A DNA stretch of 64,000 nucleotides from Balneola sp. (GTDB taxonomy: Bacteria > Bacteroidota > Rhodothermia > Balneolales > Balneolaceae), in contig JAEPPZ010000001.1 of the NCBI GenBank assembly GCA_017640785.1, positions 577,980-641,979 of the forward strand, read 5' to 3'. Numbering within the stretch: position 1 is the stretch's first letter; every line of letters begins with the position of its first letter. The position numbers were made by a program, and so were the translations under genes. A model generated the notes under the pieces. It had not been told where the DNA came from. It ran no database searches and saw only the letters and a program-made list of their open reading frames with translations. Shown one piece after another: positions 8,882 through 16,702 of the stretch.

Positions 8882-8910
8882 TGGGTACCATTTAAAAAAA
8901 TATGTACCCA
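8882..8910. promoter_or_regulatory. Inverted repeat at the start of the P1B-2 ATPase gene
   Basis: TGGGTAC (8882-8888) and GTACCCA (8904-8910) form a perfect 7-base inverted repeat with a 15-base A+T-rich spacer. It overlaps the first annotated codons of the ATPase. If translation starts at Met4 (8911), the repeat sits immediately upstream, as an operator would. A binding site for the neighbouring HMA-AraC regulator is a reasonable guess, though AraC sites are more often direct repeats. Confidence 0.4.
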
Positions 8911-10854
8911 ATGTTATCATTCATAAAAAAATACAAAGAGGCCTTTATAAGCACATTATTGCTTACCGGAGCCTTGATTTTTGAACACTCTGTTCCGTTT
9001 GAAGGCAGCCAGTATCTGTATCTAACTTTTTATGGATTGTCCTATTTAGCGGTTGGTGGGTCTGTTTGGATCCAAGCTTTTAATTCTCTTAAAAAAGGAA
9101 CGCTGTTTAGTGAGTTCTTTTTAATGGGAATTGCCACCATAGGCGCTTTCGCTTTGGGTGAATACGCCGAAGGCGTTGCAGTGATGCTGTTTTATACCAT
9201 TGGGGAATATGCTCAGCACGGAGCTGTTCACAGAGCCAGAAATTCCATTAAAAAACTAATCGATCAACAACCGGATATTGCTTTTGTAGAACGTAATGGA
9301 GAAACCATTGAAGTTCACCCTTCAAAATTAGATCCAGGGGAAGTAGTATTGGTTCGACCAGGCGCAAAAGTACCACTTGATGGTGAGCTAATAACGGAAC
9401 GTGCATCATTTAATACAGCAGCACTTACCGGCGAATCCAAACCTATGACAATTAATGCCGGTGAAGAAGTTTGGGCAGGTTCTATAAATCAGGACACTGT
9501 AGTTCGCATCAAAGTTACCAGTACTTTTAAAGATACAAAGCTTTCAGGTATCCTTAATATGGTTCAGGAAGCATCAAAACGCAAAGCACCAACACAACGG
9601 TTCATTACAAAATTTGCTAAAGTATACACCCCGATCGTGGTCTGGCTGGCTGTAGCGATAACCTTTCTTCCATATTTATTTGTTGAGTCATATGTTTTTC
9701 AGGACTGGTTTTACCGAGCACTTATCTTTCTGGTTGTTTCATGTCCTTGTGGATTGGTTATTTCTGTTCCTCTAGGATATTTTGGGGGAATTGGAGCAGC
9801 TTCAGGAAACGGAATTTTATTTAAAGGATCAGACTACCTTGATCAACTTCGAAAGATGAACATCCTCTTTATGGATAAAACCGGAACTTTGACCAAAGGT
9901 TCATTCGAGGTACAATCTGTTCAAACTTACAATGGTTTCAGTGAAAGTGAGTTGATCAAATATGCCGCTTCTTTGGAACAACATTCTACCCATCCGATCG
10001 GAAAAGCAATTCTCAGTTATAAAAATGGACAAGAGCTACTCCCGGTAGCCGAACAACAGGAGGTTTCAGGGAAAGGTTTGGAGGGCATTATTAATGGCAA
10101 GAACGTACTTGTAGGAAATATGGATCTTTTGAAAGATCATCAGGTTAAATTTTCCGAAGGTCTGTTTTCAGAACCATACACTTACATTCATATTGCTGTC
10201 GATGGAGAACATGCCGGTACTTTAAGTATAGCTGATGAAATCAAAGAGGACAGTAAACGAGCCATTCAAGAATTAAAAGAAAGAGGCCTTCAAAAGTTAG
10301 TAATGCTTTCAGGAGATAATCAGGAAGTAGTTACTTATGTCGCCAACCAACTTGGTATAGATGAAGCACATGGAAATCTCCTCCCGGATGAAAAATTTAA
10401 ACTTGTTGAAGAAGCCATCGGTAAAGGAAATGTAGTAGGTTTTATGGGAGATGGTGTTAATGACGCTCCTGTTATTACATTATCGGATGTTGGCATTGCC
10501 ATGGGAGGTATAGGCTCTGATGCAACCGTAGAAACTGCTGATATTGTAATCCAGAATGATCAAACATCCAAACTTCCATTGGCAATCGACATTTCAAAGT
10601 TTACACATCGTATTGTCTGGCAGAATATCTTCTTTGCTTTAGGAATAAAGGTCTTAGTAATGTCTCTGGCCAGCTTTGGTATTGCCACTATGTGGGAAGC
10701 TATTTTTGCGGATGTGGGTGTAGCCCTTATAGCAATTGGAAATGCAATTCGAATTCAGAACAGGTTTTCGGAAACAAATTCTCTTTTTTCTTTCTTTGCA
10801 TCAAGTTCTCAGGATAGTCAACACGATCATGAAGAAGCTCACTGTTGTTGCTAA
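8902..10854 (+). CDS. P1B-2-type Zn/Cd/Pb translocating ATPase without N-terminal HMA domain
   Basis: Export pump with complete P-type machinery: CPC metal site (281-283), DKTGT with Asp325, STHP, SGDN and GDGVNDAP. The late helices contain a Lys (ALGIKVL) and ADVGVA, matching the Lys and DxG residues of ZntA-type Zn2+/Cd2+/Pb2+ pumps. At 650 aa it lacks any N-terminal HMA domain. Instead it ends in a His/Asp/Glu/Cys tail, HDHEEAHCCC, which could recruit metal from the other end. The start at 8902 is less certain than Met4 at 8911. Confidence 0.92.
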   Translation: MYPMLSFIKKYKEAFISTLLLTGALIFEHSVPFEGSQYLYLTFYGLSYLAVGGSVWIQAFNSLKKGTLFSEFFLMGIATIGAFALGEYAEGVAVMLFYTIGEYAQHGAVHRARNSIKKLIDQQPDIAFVERNGETIEVHPSKLDPGEVVLVRPGAKVPLDGELITERASFNTAALTGESKPMTINAGEEVWAGSINQDTVVRIKVTSTFKDTKLSGILNMVQEASKRKAPTQRFITKFAKVYTPIVVWLAVAITFLPYLFVESYVFQDWFYRALIFLVVSCPCGLVISVPLGYFGGIGAASGNGILFKGSDYLDQLRKMNILFMDKTGTLTKGSFEVQSVQTYNGFSESELIKYAASLEQHSTHPIGKAILSYKNGQELLPVAEQQEVSGKGLEGIINGKNVLVGNMDLLKDHQVKFSEGLFSEPYTYIHIAVDGEHAGTLSIADEIKEDSKRAIQELKERGLQKLVMLSGDNQEVVTYVANQLGIDEAHGNLLPDEKFKLVEEAIGKGNVVGFMGDGVNDAPVITLSDVGIAMGGIGSDATVETADIVIQNDQTSKLPLAIDISKFTHRIVWQNIFFALGIKVLVMSLASFGIATMWEAIFADVGVALIAIGNAIRIQNRFSETNSLFSFFASSSQDSQHDHEEAHCCC

Positions 10855-10876
10855 GAACTTCTCTTAATAAAAGTTA

Positions 10877-11998
10877 CTAAAGCTGTTTCCTATACATTTT
10901 ATAGGTTTTATCCAACGAACCACCAATGCGCTCAGCCAGACGGATCATTTCGGTATTAGTTCCTAAAACCCAGCTTAATTCTGATTGTGTTAATCCTCTT
11001 GGCAGCCCTTTTTCAATTGCTTTTTGGGTTAACAAAGCGTCGATACCTTTTCCCCTATATTCAGGGATAACTCCAAGTAAAGCTGTTCTTAAACGGTCAA
11101 TTTTCTTTTTGCCGAACAAGAATTTAAAGATCCCAAATGGAAATAGATTTCCATTCATCTTTTTGAATAACTGATTGTAGTCTAATAACGCAATAGAAAA
11201 AGCAACGGGCTCACCATCTATTTCTGCAATATGAGCAAAATCAGTATCCAGGATCATTTTAAAATCCTTAGCTGTATGCTGCAATTCTTCATAAGTAAGT
11301 GGAAGAAAGCCCCAATTATCCTTCCAGGCTTGATTATAAATATTCCGAACGATCTCAACTTCTTCGTTCAGTTTTTTCATATTTACTTCACGAATTTTAA
11401 GTCCCGGATTTCTCTTGTATACAATTTCTAAAGCTCTTTCAAACCGAGATAAGTCAATGTCTTCCCTATTTACATAAAACGCCAGAAGATCCATTTCTTC
11501 TTCGAAACCTGCATTATTGATCAGTTTTTCATAATAAGGCTTGTTGTAGGGCATCAGTAGATAAGGCTGCTTATCAAAGCTGTCAACCAGAAGCCCGATT
11601 GTATCCATCATTCCGGGACTTGCAGGACCAAGCACGTCCTTCATTCCTTTTTCTCTTAGCCAATCTGATGCTACACGAAATAATAGGTTTGCTGTTTGCT
11701 GATTATCAATACATTCAAAAAATCCGAAATGTCCGGTTTTCGTACCATGATGTTCGTTAAACCTGTGATCTACTACTGCTGAAATTCGGCCGGCTATTTC
11801 CCCATTATGCTCAGCAATAAATAATGCCATTTCGGCATTTTGAAAGAACGGATTCTTCTCCTTATTGAGGAGTTTTTTTTGATCCATTCTGAGAGGAGGT
11901 ACCCAAACATCATTGTCAACATAATGTTGGTAAGGGAATTCTATAAATTTCTTCCGCTCATCGTCTGTAGTTACGATGGTAACCCCATTCGTATTCAT
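10877..11998 (-). CDS. GNAT-superfamily acyltransferase, candidate N-acyltransferase of sphingo- or sulfonolipid synthesis
   Basis: A 373-aa protein with GNAT features in its C-terminal half: the acyl-CoA loop VIPEYRGKGIDALL and the conserved ending SWVLGTNTEMIRLAERIGG followed by KTYKMY. The N-terminal half looks like a second, degenerate acyltransferase-like module. It is the last gene of a four-gene minus-strand run, 12 bases after the serine palmitoyltransferase-like gene. Bacterial ceramide synthesis in Caulobacter uses an acyltransferase unrelated to the eukaryotic ceramide synthase, so N-acylation of a long-chain base is a reasonable role. That role is an inference from context. Confidence 0.75.
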   Translation of the reverse strand: MNTNGVTIVTTDDERKKFIEFPYQHYVDNDVWVPPLRMDQKKLLNKEKNPFFQNAEMALFIAEHNGEIAGRISAVVDHRFNEHHGTKTGHFGFFECIDNQQTANLLFRVASDWLREKGMKDVLGPASPGMMDTIGLLVDSFDKQPYLLMPYNKPYYEKLINNAGFEEEMDLLAFYVNREDIDLSRFERALEIVYKRNPGLKIREVNMKKLNEEVEIVRNIYNQAWKDNWGFLPLTYEELQHTAKDFKMILDTDFAHIAEIDGEPVAFSIALLDYNQLFKKMNGNLFPFGIFKFLFGKKKIDRLRTALLGVIPEYRGKGIDALLTQKAIEKGLPRGLTQSELSWVLGTNTEMIRLAERIGGSLDKTYKMYRKQL

Positions 11999-12010
11999 AC
12001 ATCAAAAGAT

Positions 12011-13246
12011 TTAAGTGCCGGAATTTCCGTTCTGATCTATAATTCCGTGTTTTAGTCCAACTTTACGGAACGCCTCAAGAATTCTGTCCAAGTGTTCATT
12101 TGTGTGACTGGCCATGTAGCTGGTTCTTAACAATGACTGCCCTTTAGGTACCGCAGGAGGCACCACAGCGTTTGCATAAACTCCTTCTTCAAAAAGATCT
12201 TTCCAGAATTTGAAGCAATCCATCATATCGCCTATAACAACCGGCACGATTGGAGATTCACTTGACCAAACGTTAAATCCAAGATTTTTTAATTCGGTAC
12301 GCATATAAATTGAAATTTCTTCCAACCTTTCAATTCTCCATGGTTCTTCTTGAAGAATTTCCAGAGCTTTTAATACAGTAGCTACATTTGCAGGAGGCAT
12401 GGATGCGCTGAAAATATGTGCCGGAGAAGTGTGCCTTATGTATTCAATTACTTGTTTATTTCCGACAATAAATCCACCTAATGAAGCAAACGATTTTGAA
12501 AATGTACCACTGATAAGATCTACTTCATCTGTAAGTCCAAACACAGAAGCTGAACCTCGACCACCGTCTCCAATTACTCCAACAGCGTGAGCATCATCCA
12601 AGTAAAGCCGGGCATTAAATTCTTTAGCCAATTTTACTAATTCAGGAACTTTTGCAAGTGTACCTGACATCGAAAAAACTCCATCAGTGATAATAATCTT
12701 ACCGGCATTCGGATCTGCTTTTTCGAGCAATTTTCTAAGCTGTTCCATATCGTTATGCTGGTAACGCATCGTTTTAGCATTTGAACATAAAGTTCCTACA
12801 ACAATGCAAGCATGATTATCACGATCAGAAAAGATGATGTCATTACGTTGAGCAATAGTTTGGATAGTACCTTCATTGGTTTGATAACCGGTACTAAAAA
12901 GAACACAATTTTCTTTTCCCATGAACGCAGCGAGCTTCTCTTCCAGCTCTAAGTGAATATCCAGCGTACCGTTCAGATATCGAGAACCCGTACAACCTGT
13001 ACCATACTTTTTGAGTGCAGCTTGTGCAGCTTCTATTGTTCTTTGATCATTCGTAAGTCCAAGATAATTATTGGAACCCGCCATGATAACTTCATGTCCT
13101 TCAATTTCTACAATTGTACCATCTGTAGCTTCCAAAGGCTTAAAATACGGATATAGCCCTAATTCTTTAACTTCATCAGCTTTCGTGAAGTTATAAGCTT
13201 TTGCAAAAATGTCGTTCTTGGCTACTTCAGTTTTCGTATCTGCCAT
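12011..13246 (-). CDS. PLP-dependent alpha-oxoamine synthase, serine palmitoyltransferase-like
   Basis: Condenses an acyl thioester with an amino acid, with loss of CO2, to give a 3-keto long-chain base. Visible features are the PLP lysine Lys251 in GTFSKS, His144 in DNHA, the DDAHAVG strand (Asp217/218, His220) and the tail LLRTSYMASHT. The length of 411 aa fits the soluble bacterial enzyme. Without a biotin cluster or threonine genes nearby, BioF or Kbl is less likely. The main alternative is a cysteate acyltransferase (CapB type) making the sulfonolipid base, known from related Salinibacter-like bacteria. Its own promoter seems to lie at 13283-13313. Confidence 0.85.
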   Translation of the reverse strand: MADTKTEVAKNDIFAKAYNFTKADEVKELGLYPYFKPLEATDGTIVEIEGHEVIMAGSNNYLGLTNDQRTIEAAQAALKKYGTGCTGSRYLNGTLDIHLELEEKLAAFMGKENCVLFSTGYQTNEGTIQTIAQRNDIIFSDRDNHACIVVGTLCSNAKTMRYQHNDMEQLRKLLEKADPNAGKIIITDGVFSMSGTLAKVPELVKLAKEFNARLYLDDAHAVGVIGDGGRGSASVFGLTDEVDLISGTFSKSFASLGGFIVGNKQVIEYIRHTSPAHIFSASMPPANVATVLKALEILQEEPWRIERLEEISIYMRTELKNLGFNVWSSESPIVPVVIGDMMDCFKFWKDLFEEGVYANAVVPPAVPKGQSLLRTSYMASHTNEHLDRILEAFRKVGLKHGIIDQNGNSGT

Positions 13247-13282
13247 GCAGGTTATCCTTAAAAAAAATTCTTTTGTAACGGT

Positions 13283-13313
13283 GAAATATACCCAGTATTA
13301 ATATTCTATCAAA
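13283..13313 (-). promoter_or_regulatory. Bacteroidota-type promoter for the serine palmitoyltransferase-like gene
   Basis: Read on the minus strand, TTTG (13313-13310) is followed after exactly 19 bases by TATATTTC (13290-13283). The known Bacteroidota consensus is TTTG, 19-21 bases, TAnnTTTG; only the last base differs. It lies 37 bases before the start codon, so this gene and the acyltransferase can be transcribed apart from the two upstream glycosyltransferases. Confidence 0.55.
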
Positions 13314-13334
13314 TTTTGATTAAATATGTACCGG

Positions 13335-14465
13335 CTAGTCTAACGTTTTCTTGGTTTCAACAATTTCCTTAAGATAAGAAATATATTGCTGTGCTACTTT
13401 ATTCCATGTAAAGTTTTCCAGTACGAATTTTTTGGAAGAGGTACTCATTTCCTCTAAACCATTCTCTATCAAAGAGTCTATATGACCGGAAAAATTCTCA
13501 GCGTCTCTGACTGCAATTTTAAATCCATTCTTTCCATTTTCAATTACATCTTTTATTCCCTCAAGATCAGCCGCTACAGCAGGTGTTCCTGCCAAATTTG
13601 CTTCCAATAAAACAATACCAAAACCTTCCATATCTCCCGGAATTGGAATATTCGGCATAATAAAGATATCAGCCCCTGCATAAGCATCTTTTAAAACTTC
13701 GTCGGGCTGTTTGCCCACCATCAACACCTTTTCCTGAAGATTGGATGTACTAACTATTTCTTTAAGTCGATCGTGCTCAGGTCCGGCCCCGATCACTAAG
13801 TAAACTACCTCAGATTTTATCTTTGGAAGTACTTCTGTAATAAACCATTCATGACCTTTTCGTTTTACCTGCCTGCCAACAGTGAGCAACAATGACTTTT
13901 CACTTAGATCAACAGAAAACGCTTCCTCAATTTTTTTTCTTCCCTCGGCTTTATCCGGCACATCTTTAAAATCTGACATGTCGAAACCATTCGGTAAAGC
14001 CACTCCTTTTTCCGGAGACATCCCTCTTTTGATACATTCCTGCCTTGTCGCTTCCGAAACAGATATCACACCATCCAATGCTTCAAATACCTTAGGTACA
14101 AAATTCTGATAAATACCGATCGACAGTTTTACATCATGACCATGATTGATAGTCACCATAGGTACATCAATTTTATTTCTGCAAAATTTGGCTAAGGAAG
14201 CCGTTACCATTGATGAAAAAAGAATTACATCCGGCTTAAACTCTTTTACAATTTTCGGGAGCTTAAAAACGAGTTTAGTTAGAAAAAAAGCAGTTTTAAC
14301 TTCTATTCCTTTCCATGGAGCATGCTGTATTATTGTCTTTATCTCAATGTCTTCTCTGGTGCTTAATTCGTCAATAAGCTGCATGCTCACTCGTTGCATC
14401 CCTCCCATATTATCTAAAGGTGCATTTTCGGGTGGATGAAGATGTGAAACGTAAAGGATGCGCAA
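13335..14465 (-). CDS. Glycosyltransferase family 4
   Basis: GT-B fold enzyme of 376 aa. The N-terminal half has the Gly-rich loop NMGGMQRVS; the C-terminal half has LTVGRQVKRKGHEW and the nucleotide-sugar motif MEGFGIVLLE, an E-x7-E pair. A membrane-associated enzyme adding a sugar to a lipid or polyprenyl acceptor is likely. Its position between the lipid-base synthase and another GT4 gene suggests a glycosphingolipid or glycolipid head group, but acceptor and donor cannot be read from the sequence. It starts 15 bases after the preceding gene's stop. Confidence 0.85.
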   Translation of the reverse strand: MRILYVSHLHPPENAPLDNMGGMQRVSMQLIDELSTREDIEIKTIIQHAPWKGIEVKTAFFLTKLVFKLPKIVKEFKPDVILFSSMVTASLAKFCRNKIDVPMVTINHGHDVKLSIGIYQNFVPKVFEALDGVISVSEATRQECIKRGMSPEKGVALPNGFDMSDFKDVPDKAEGRKKIEEAFSVDLSEKSLLLTVGRQVKRKGHEWFITEVLPKIKSEVVYLVIGAGPEHDRLKEIVSTSNLQEKVLMVGKQPDEVLKDAYAGADIFIMPNIPIPGDMEGFGIVLLEANLAGTPAVAADLEGIKDVIENGKNGFKIAVRDAENFSGHIDSLIENGLEEMSTSSKKFVLENFTWNKVAQQYISYLKEIVETKKTLD

Positions 14466-14480
14466 ATCTGAAAAATTAAA

Positions 14481-15635
14481 TTATGATTTAGAATATTGTA
14501 GAGCTTCTCTGTAGTTTTCCACCAAGCCGGCATTTATTTTATCCCAATCATATTCAAGAGACATTTCTCTCGACTTGATTCCCATTTCTTTTAGCCTTTC
14601 TTCATCACTTATTAACCATTCAAGTTTTTTGGTAAAATCGTCTACATTTTGCTTTTCTGCCCATTTACCATTAATCCCATCATCTATCAAGGATTTACTA
14701 CCAATTGCATCTGCTACAAGACAAGGCAAACCGCTTGCCATGGCCTCTAAAGTTACATTTCCGAATGTTTCCGTATGTGAAGGAAAAAGAAATACATCAC
14801 TACTGGCATAAGCTCTAGCAAGCTCCTCTCCGGTAACAAATCCCGTAAAATGTGCCTGAGGAAGTTTCTCTTCAACTTCTTTTTGTGCGGGTCCGTCACC
14901 TACCACTAACGCACGAACTCTGGGATTTTTTTTCTGAATTCTCTTCACGCTCTCTATATAGGTATTGAGTTCCTTTTCCCATACTAATCTGGATACAAAT
15001 GTAACTACGATATCATCATCACTAAAACCAACTGATCTTCTCCATTCCATGTCCCTCTTTGATGGATTAAACAGTTCCAGATTGATTCCCCTAGCCCAAA
15101 TCCTTTTTTCTCCTTTCAAACCAAAATCGTTTAATTCATTTATCATAGACTGACTTGGAACGTAAGTATGAATAAACCTTTGATAGAACCATTTCATAAA
15201 TATTTTTGTGAAAACCGTTATTGGTCCTTGTAGTAATGTATAGTAACTGGCATAACTCAAAAAATGAGTATGGTATGAAGTCACTGCAGCTATATTGTTT
15301 TTTTCAGCCCATCTCAAAGCTCCGGTACCAAGACCATCCGGAGTTGCAACATGCACAATAGTAGGGTCAAATTCTTTCAACTTTTTTTTGGCTGATTTTG
15401 GAAAACTATATGCTATCCTATATTCATCTCTACCCGGAACCAACATTGGTATTGATGGAGTACCGATCATTTTACCATTATGTTCGAACGCAGGTTCGTC
15501 TACATGAGGAGCAAAAACAAGCACAGGAATGTTTTGACCTTCTAAATACTTTACGAGACGATTTAAAGTTAAAGATGCACCATCTCTCATATAATTGTAA
15601 TTGCCCGTAAAAAGAGCAACTCGAAGTTCTTTCAT
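14481..15635 (-). CDS. Glycosyltransferase family 4, lipid-glycosylating type
   Basis: A 384-aa GT-B enzyme and the first gene of the minus-strand run. It opens RVALFTGNYNYMRDGAS, has YHTHF and ARGINLELFNPSKR in the middle, and HTETFGNVTLEAMASGLP as the donor-binding E-x7-E region. These features resemble SqdX, PimB and monoglucosyl-diacylglycerol synthases, which glycosylate membrane lipids, so transfer of a hexose to ceramide or diacylglycerol is likely. It diverges from the epimerase gene at 15724 across an 88-base gap that should hold both promoters. Confidence 0.85.
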   Translation of the reverse strand: MKELRVALFTGNYNYMRDGASLTLNRLVKYLEGQNIPVLVFAPHVDEPAFEHNGKMIGTPSIPMLVPGRDEYRIAYSFPKSAKKKLKEFDPTIVHVATPDGLGTGALRWAEKNNIAAVTSYHTHFLSYASYYTLLQGPITVFTKIFMKWFYQRFIHTYVPSQSMINELNDFGLKGEKRIWARGINLELFNPSKRDMEWRRSVGFSDDDIVVTFVSRLVWEKELNTYIESVKRIQKKNPRVRALVVGDGPAQKEVEEKLPQAHFTGFVTGEELARAYASSDVFLFPSHTETFGNVTLEAMASGLPCLVADAIGSKSLIDDGINGKWAEKQNVDDFTKKLEWLISDEERLKEMGIKSREMSLEYDWDKINAGLVENYREALQYSKS

Positions 15636-15723
15636 AAAAGTTTAAAAGCAAATAGCAGATGTGTATCTTTACCACACCTAATTAAAAATTTCTGCAAAAA
15701 TAACTGAGGAATATAAGCAATAA

Positions 15724-16698
15724 ATGAAAGCCTTTATAACCGGAGCCACAGGTTTTATTGGAAGCCACTTGGCAGATCGTCTGATCGCGGATGAGAAGTT
15801 TACTGAAGTACGCTGTTTGGTTCGCTCAACAGATAAATGGCTTGAAGGAAAAGATTTCATACGAATTAAAGGAGACCTCAATGATTTTAGTGCACTTTCC
15901 AAAGGAATTAAAGGCGCTGATATAGTATTTCATTTAGCTGCAATTGTAAAAGCATCGAAGCAAAAAGAATTTACACGGGCTAATGTGGAGCCAACTGAAG
16001 ATATCATCAGGATTGCACAAAAAAATGGTGTTGAGAACCTGGTTATACTTTCTTCGCTTGCAGCTGCCGGCCCGAGTCAGGGAACTCCTGTGGATGAGAA
16101 TAAAATATTAACTCCGGTTAGTATGTACGGGCGATCGAAAAGAGATATGGAAACAACAATCCATCAGTTAGCAGAAAAAAATGATTCCATAAAGGTCATT
16201 CGCCCTCCGGCAGTGTATGGTCCAAGGGAAGATCAGATATTCACTTATTTTAGTACTTTCAAAAAAGGTTTGAGTACAATTGTTGGAGACGGGAACCATC
16301 CCCGCCTTTCTATGGTGTATGTAGATGACTTGATAAACGGAATTTTACAAGCATCACAAAAAATGGATCCTGGAGTTCACACCTATTTTATTACAGCAGC
16401 CGAGACTTACAATTGGAATCAAATTCATTCCGTTACTCAAACTGTAATGGGGAAAAAAGCTTTTAAACTGAAATTAAAGCCTGCTTTGGTAAAAAAGATT
16501 GGTAGTATTATTGAAAATACCGCATCATTAATTGGAAAATATCCCGTTGTAAACAAAGAAAAAACCAATGAACTGGTTTTGGAATGGACGTGTTCATCAA
16601 AAAAAGCAGAAAAAGAATTAGGCTACAAACCACAAGTTACCTTGGAAGAAGGTATTTCCAGAACTATACATTGGTACAAAAAACATAATTGGCTATAA
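15724..16698 (+). CDS. NAD(P)-dependent epimerase/dehydratase-type extended SDR
   Basis: The 324-aa protein has the Rossmann loop TGATGFIGSH (residues 6-15), Asp51 in the acidic strand (KGDLNDF), and the catalytic set Ser110/111, Tyr135 and Lys139 (MYGRSK). Many members act on sugar nucleotides, and some on steroid or lipid ketones. In the Caulobacter ceramide pathway the keto group is reduced by an enzyme of this superfamily, so a 3-ketoceramide or 3-ketocapnine reductase role is attractive beside this cluster. It is not proven: a nucleotide-sugar enzyme for the two glycosyltransferases is an equal alternative. It is four bases ahead of the next gene. Confidence 0.82.
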   Translation: MKAFITGATGFIGSHLADRLIADEKFTEVRCLVRSTDKWLEGKDFIRIKGDLNDFSALSKGIKGADIVFHLAAIVKASKQKEFTRANVEPTEDIIRIAQKNGVENLVILSSLAAAGPSQGTPVDENKILTPVSMYGRSKRDMETTIHQLAEKNDSIKVIRPPAVYGPREDQIFTYFSTFKKGLSTIVGDGNHPRLSMVYVDDLINGILQASQKMDPGVHTYFITAAETYNWNQIHSVTQTVMGKKAFKLKLKPALVKKIGSIIENTASLIGKYPVVNKEKTNELVLEWTCSSKKAEKELGYKPQVTLEEGISRTIHWYKKHNWL

Positions 16699-16702
16699 GT
16701 TT

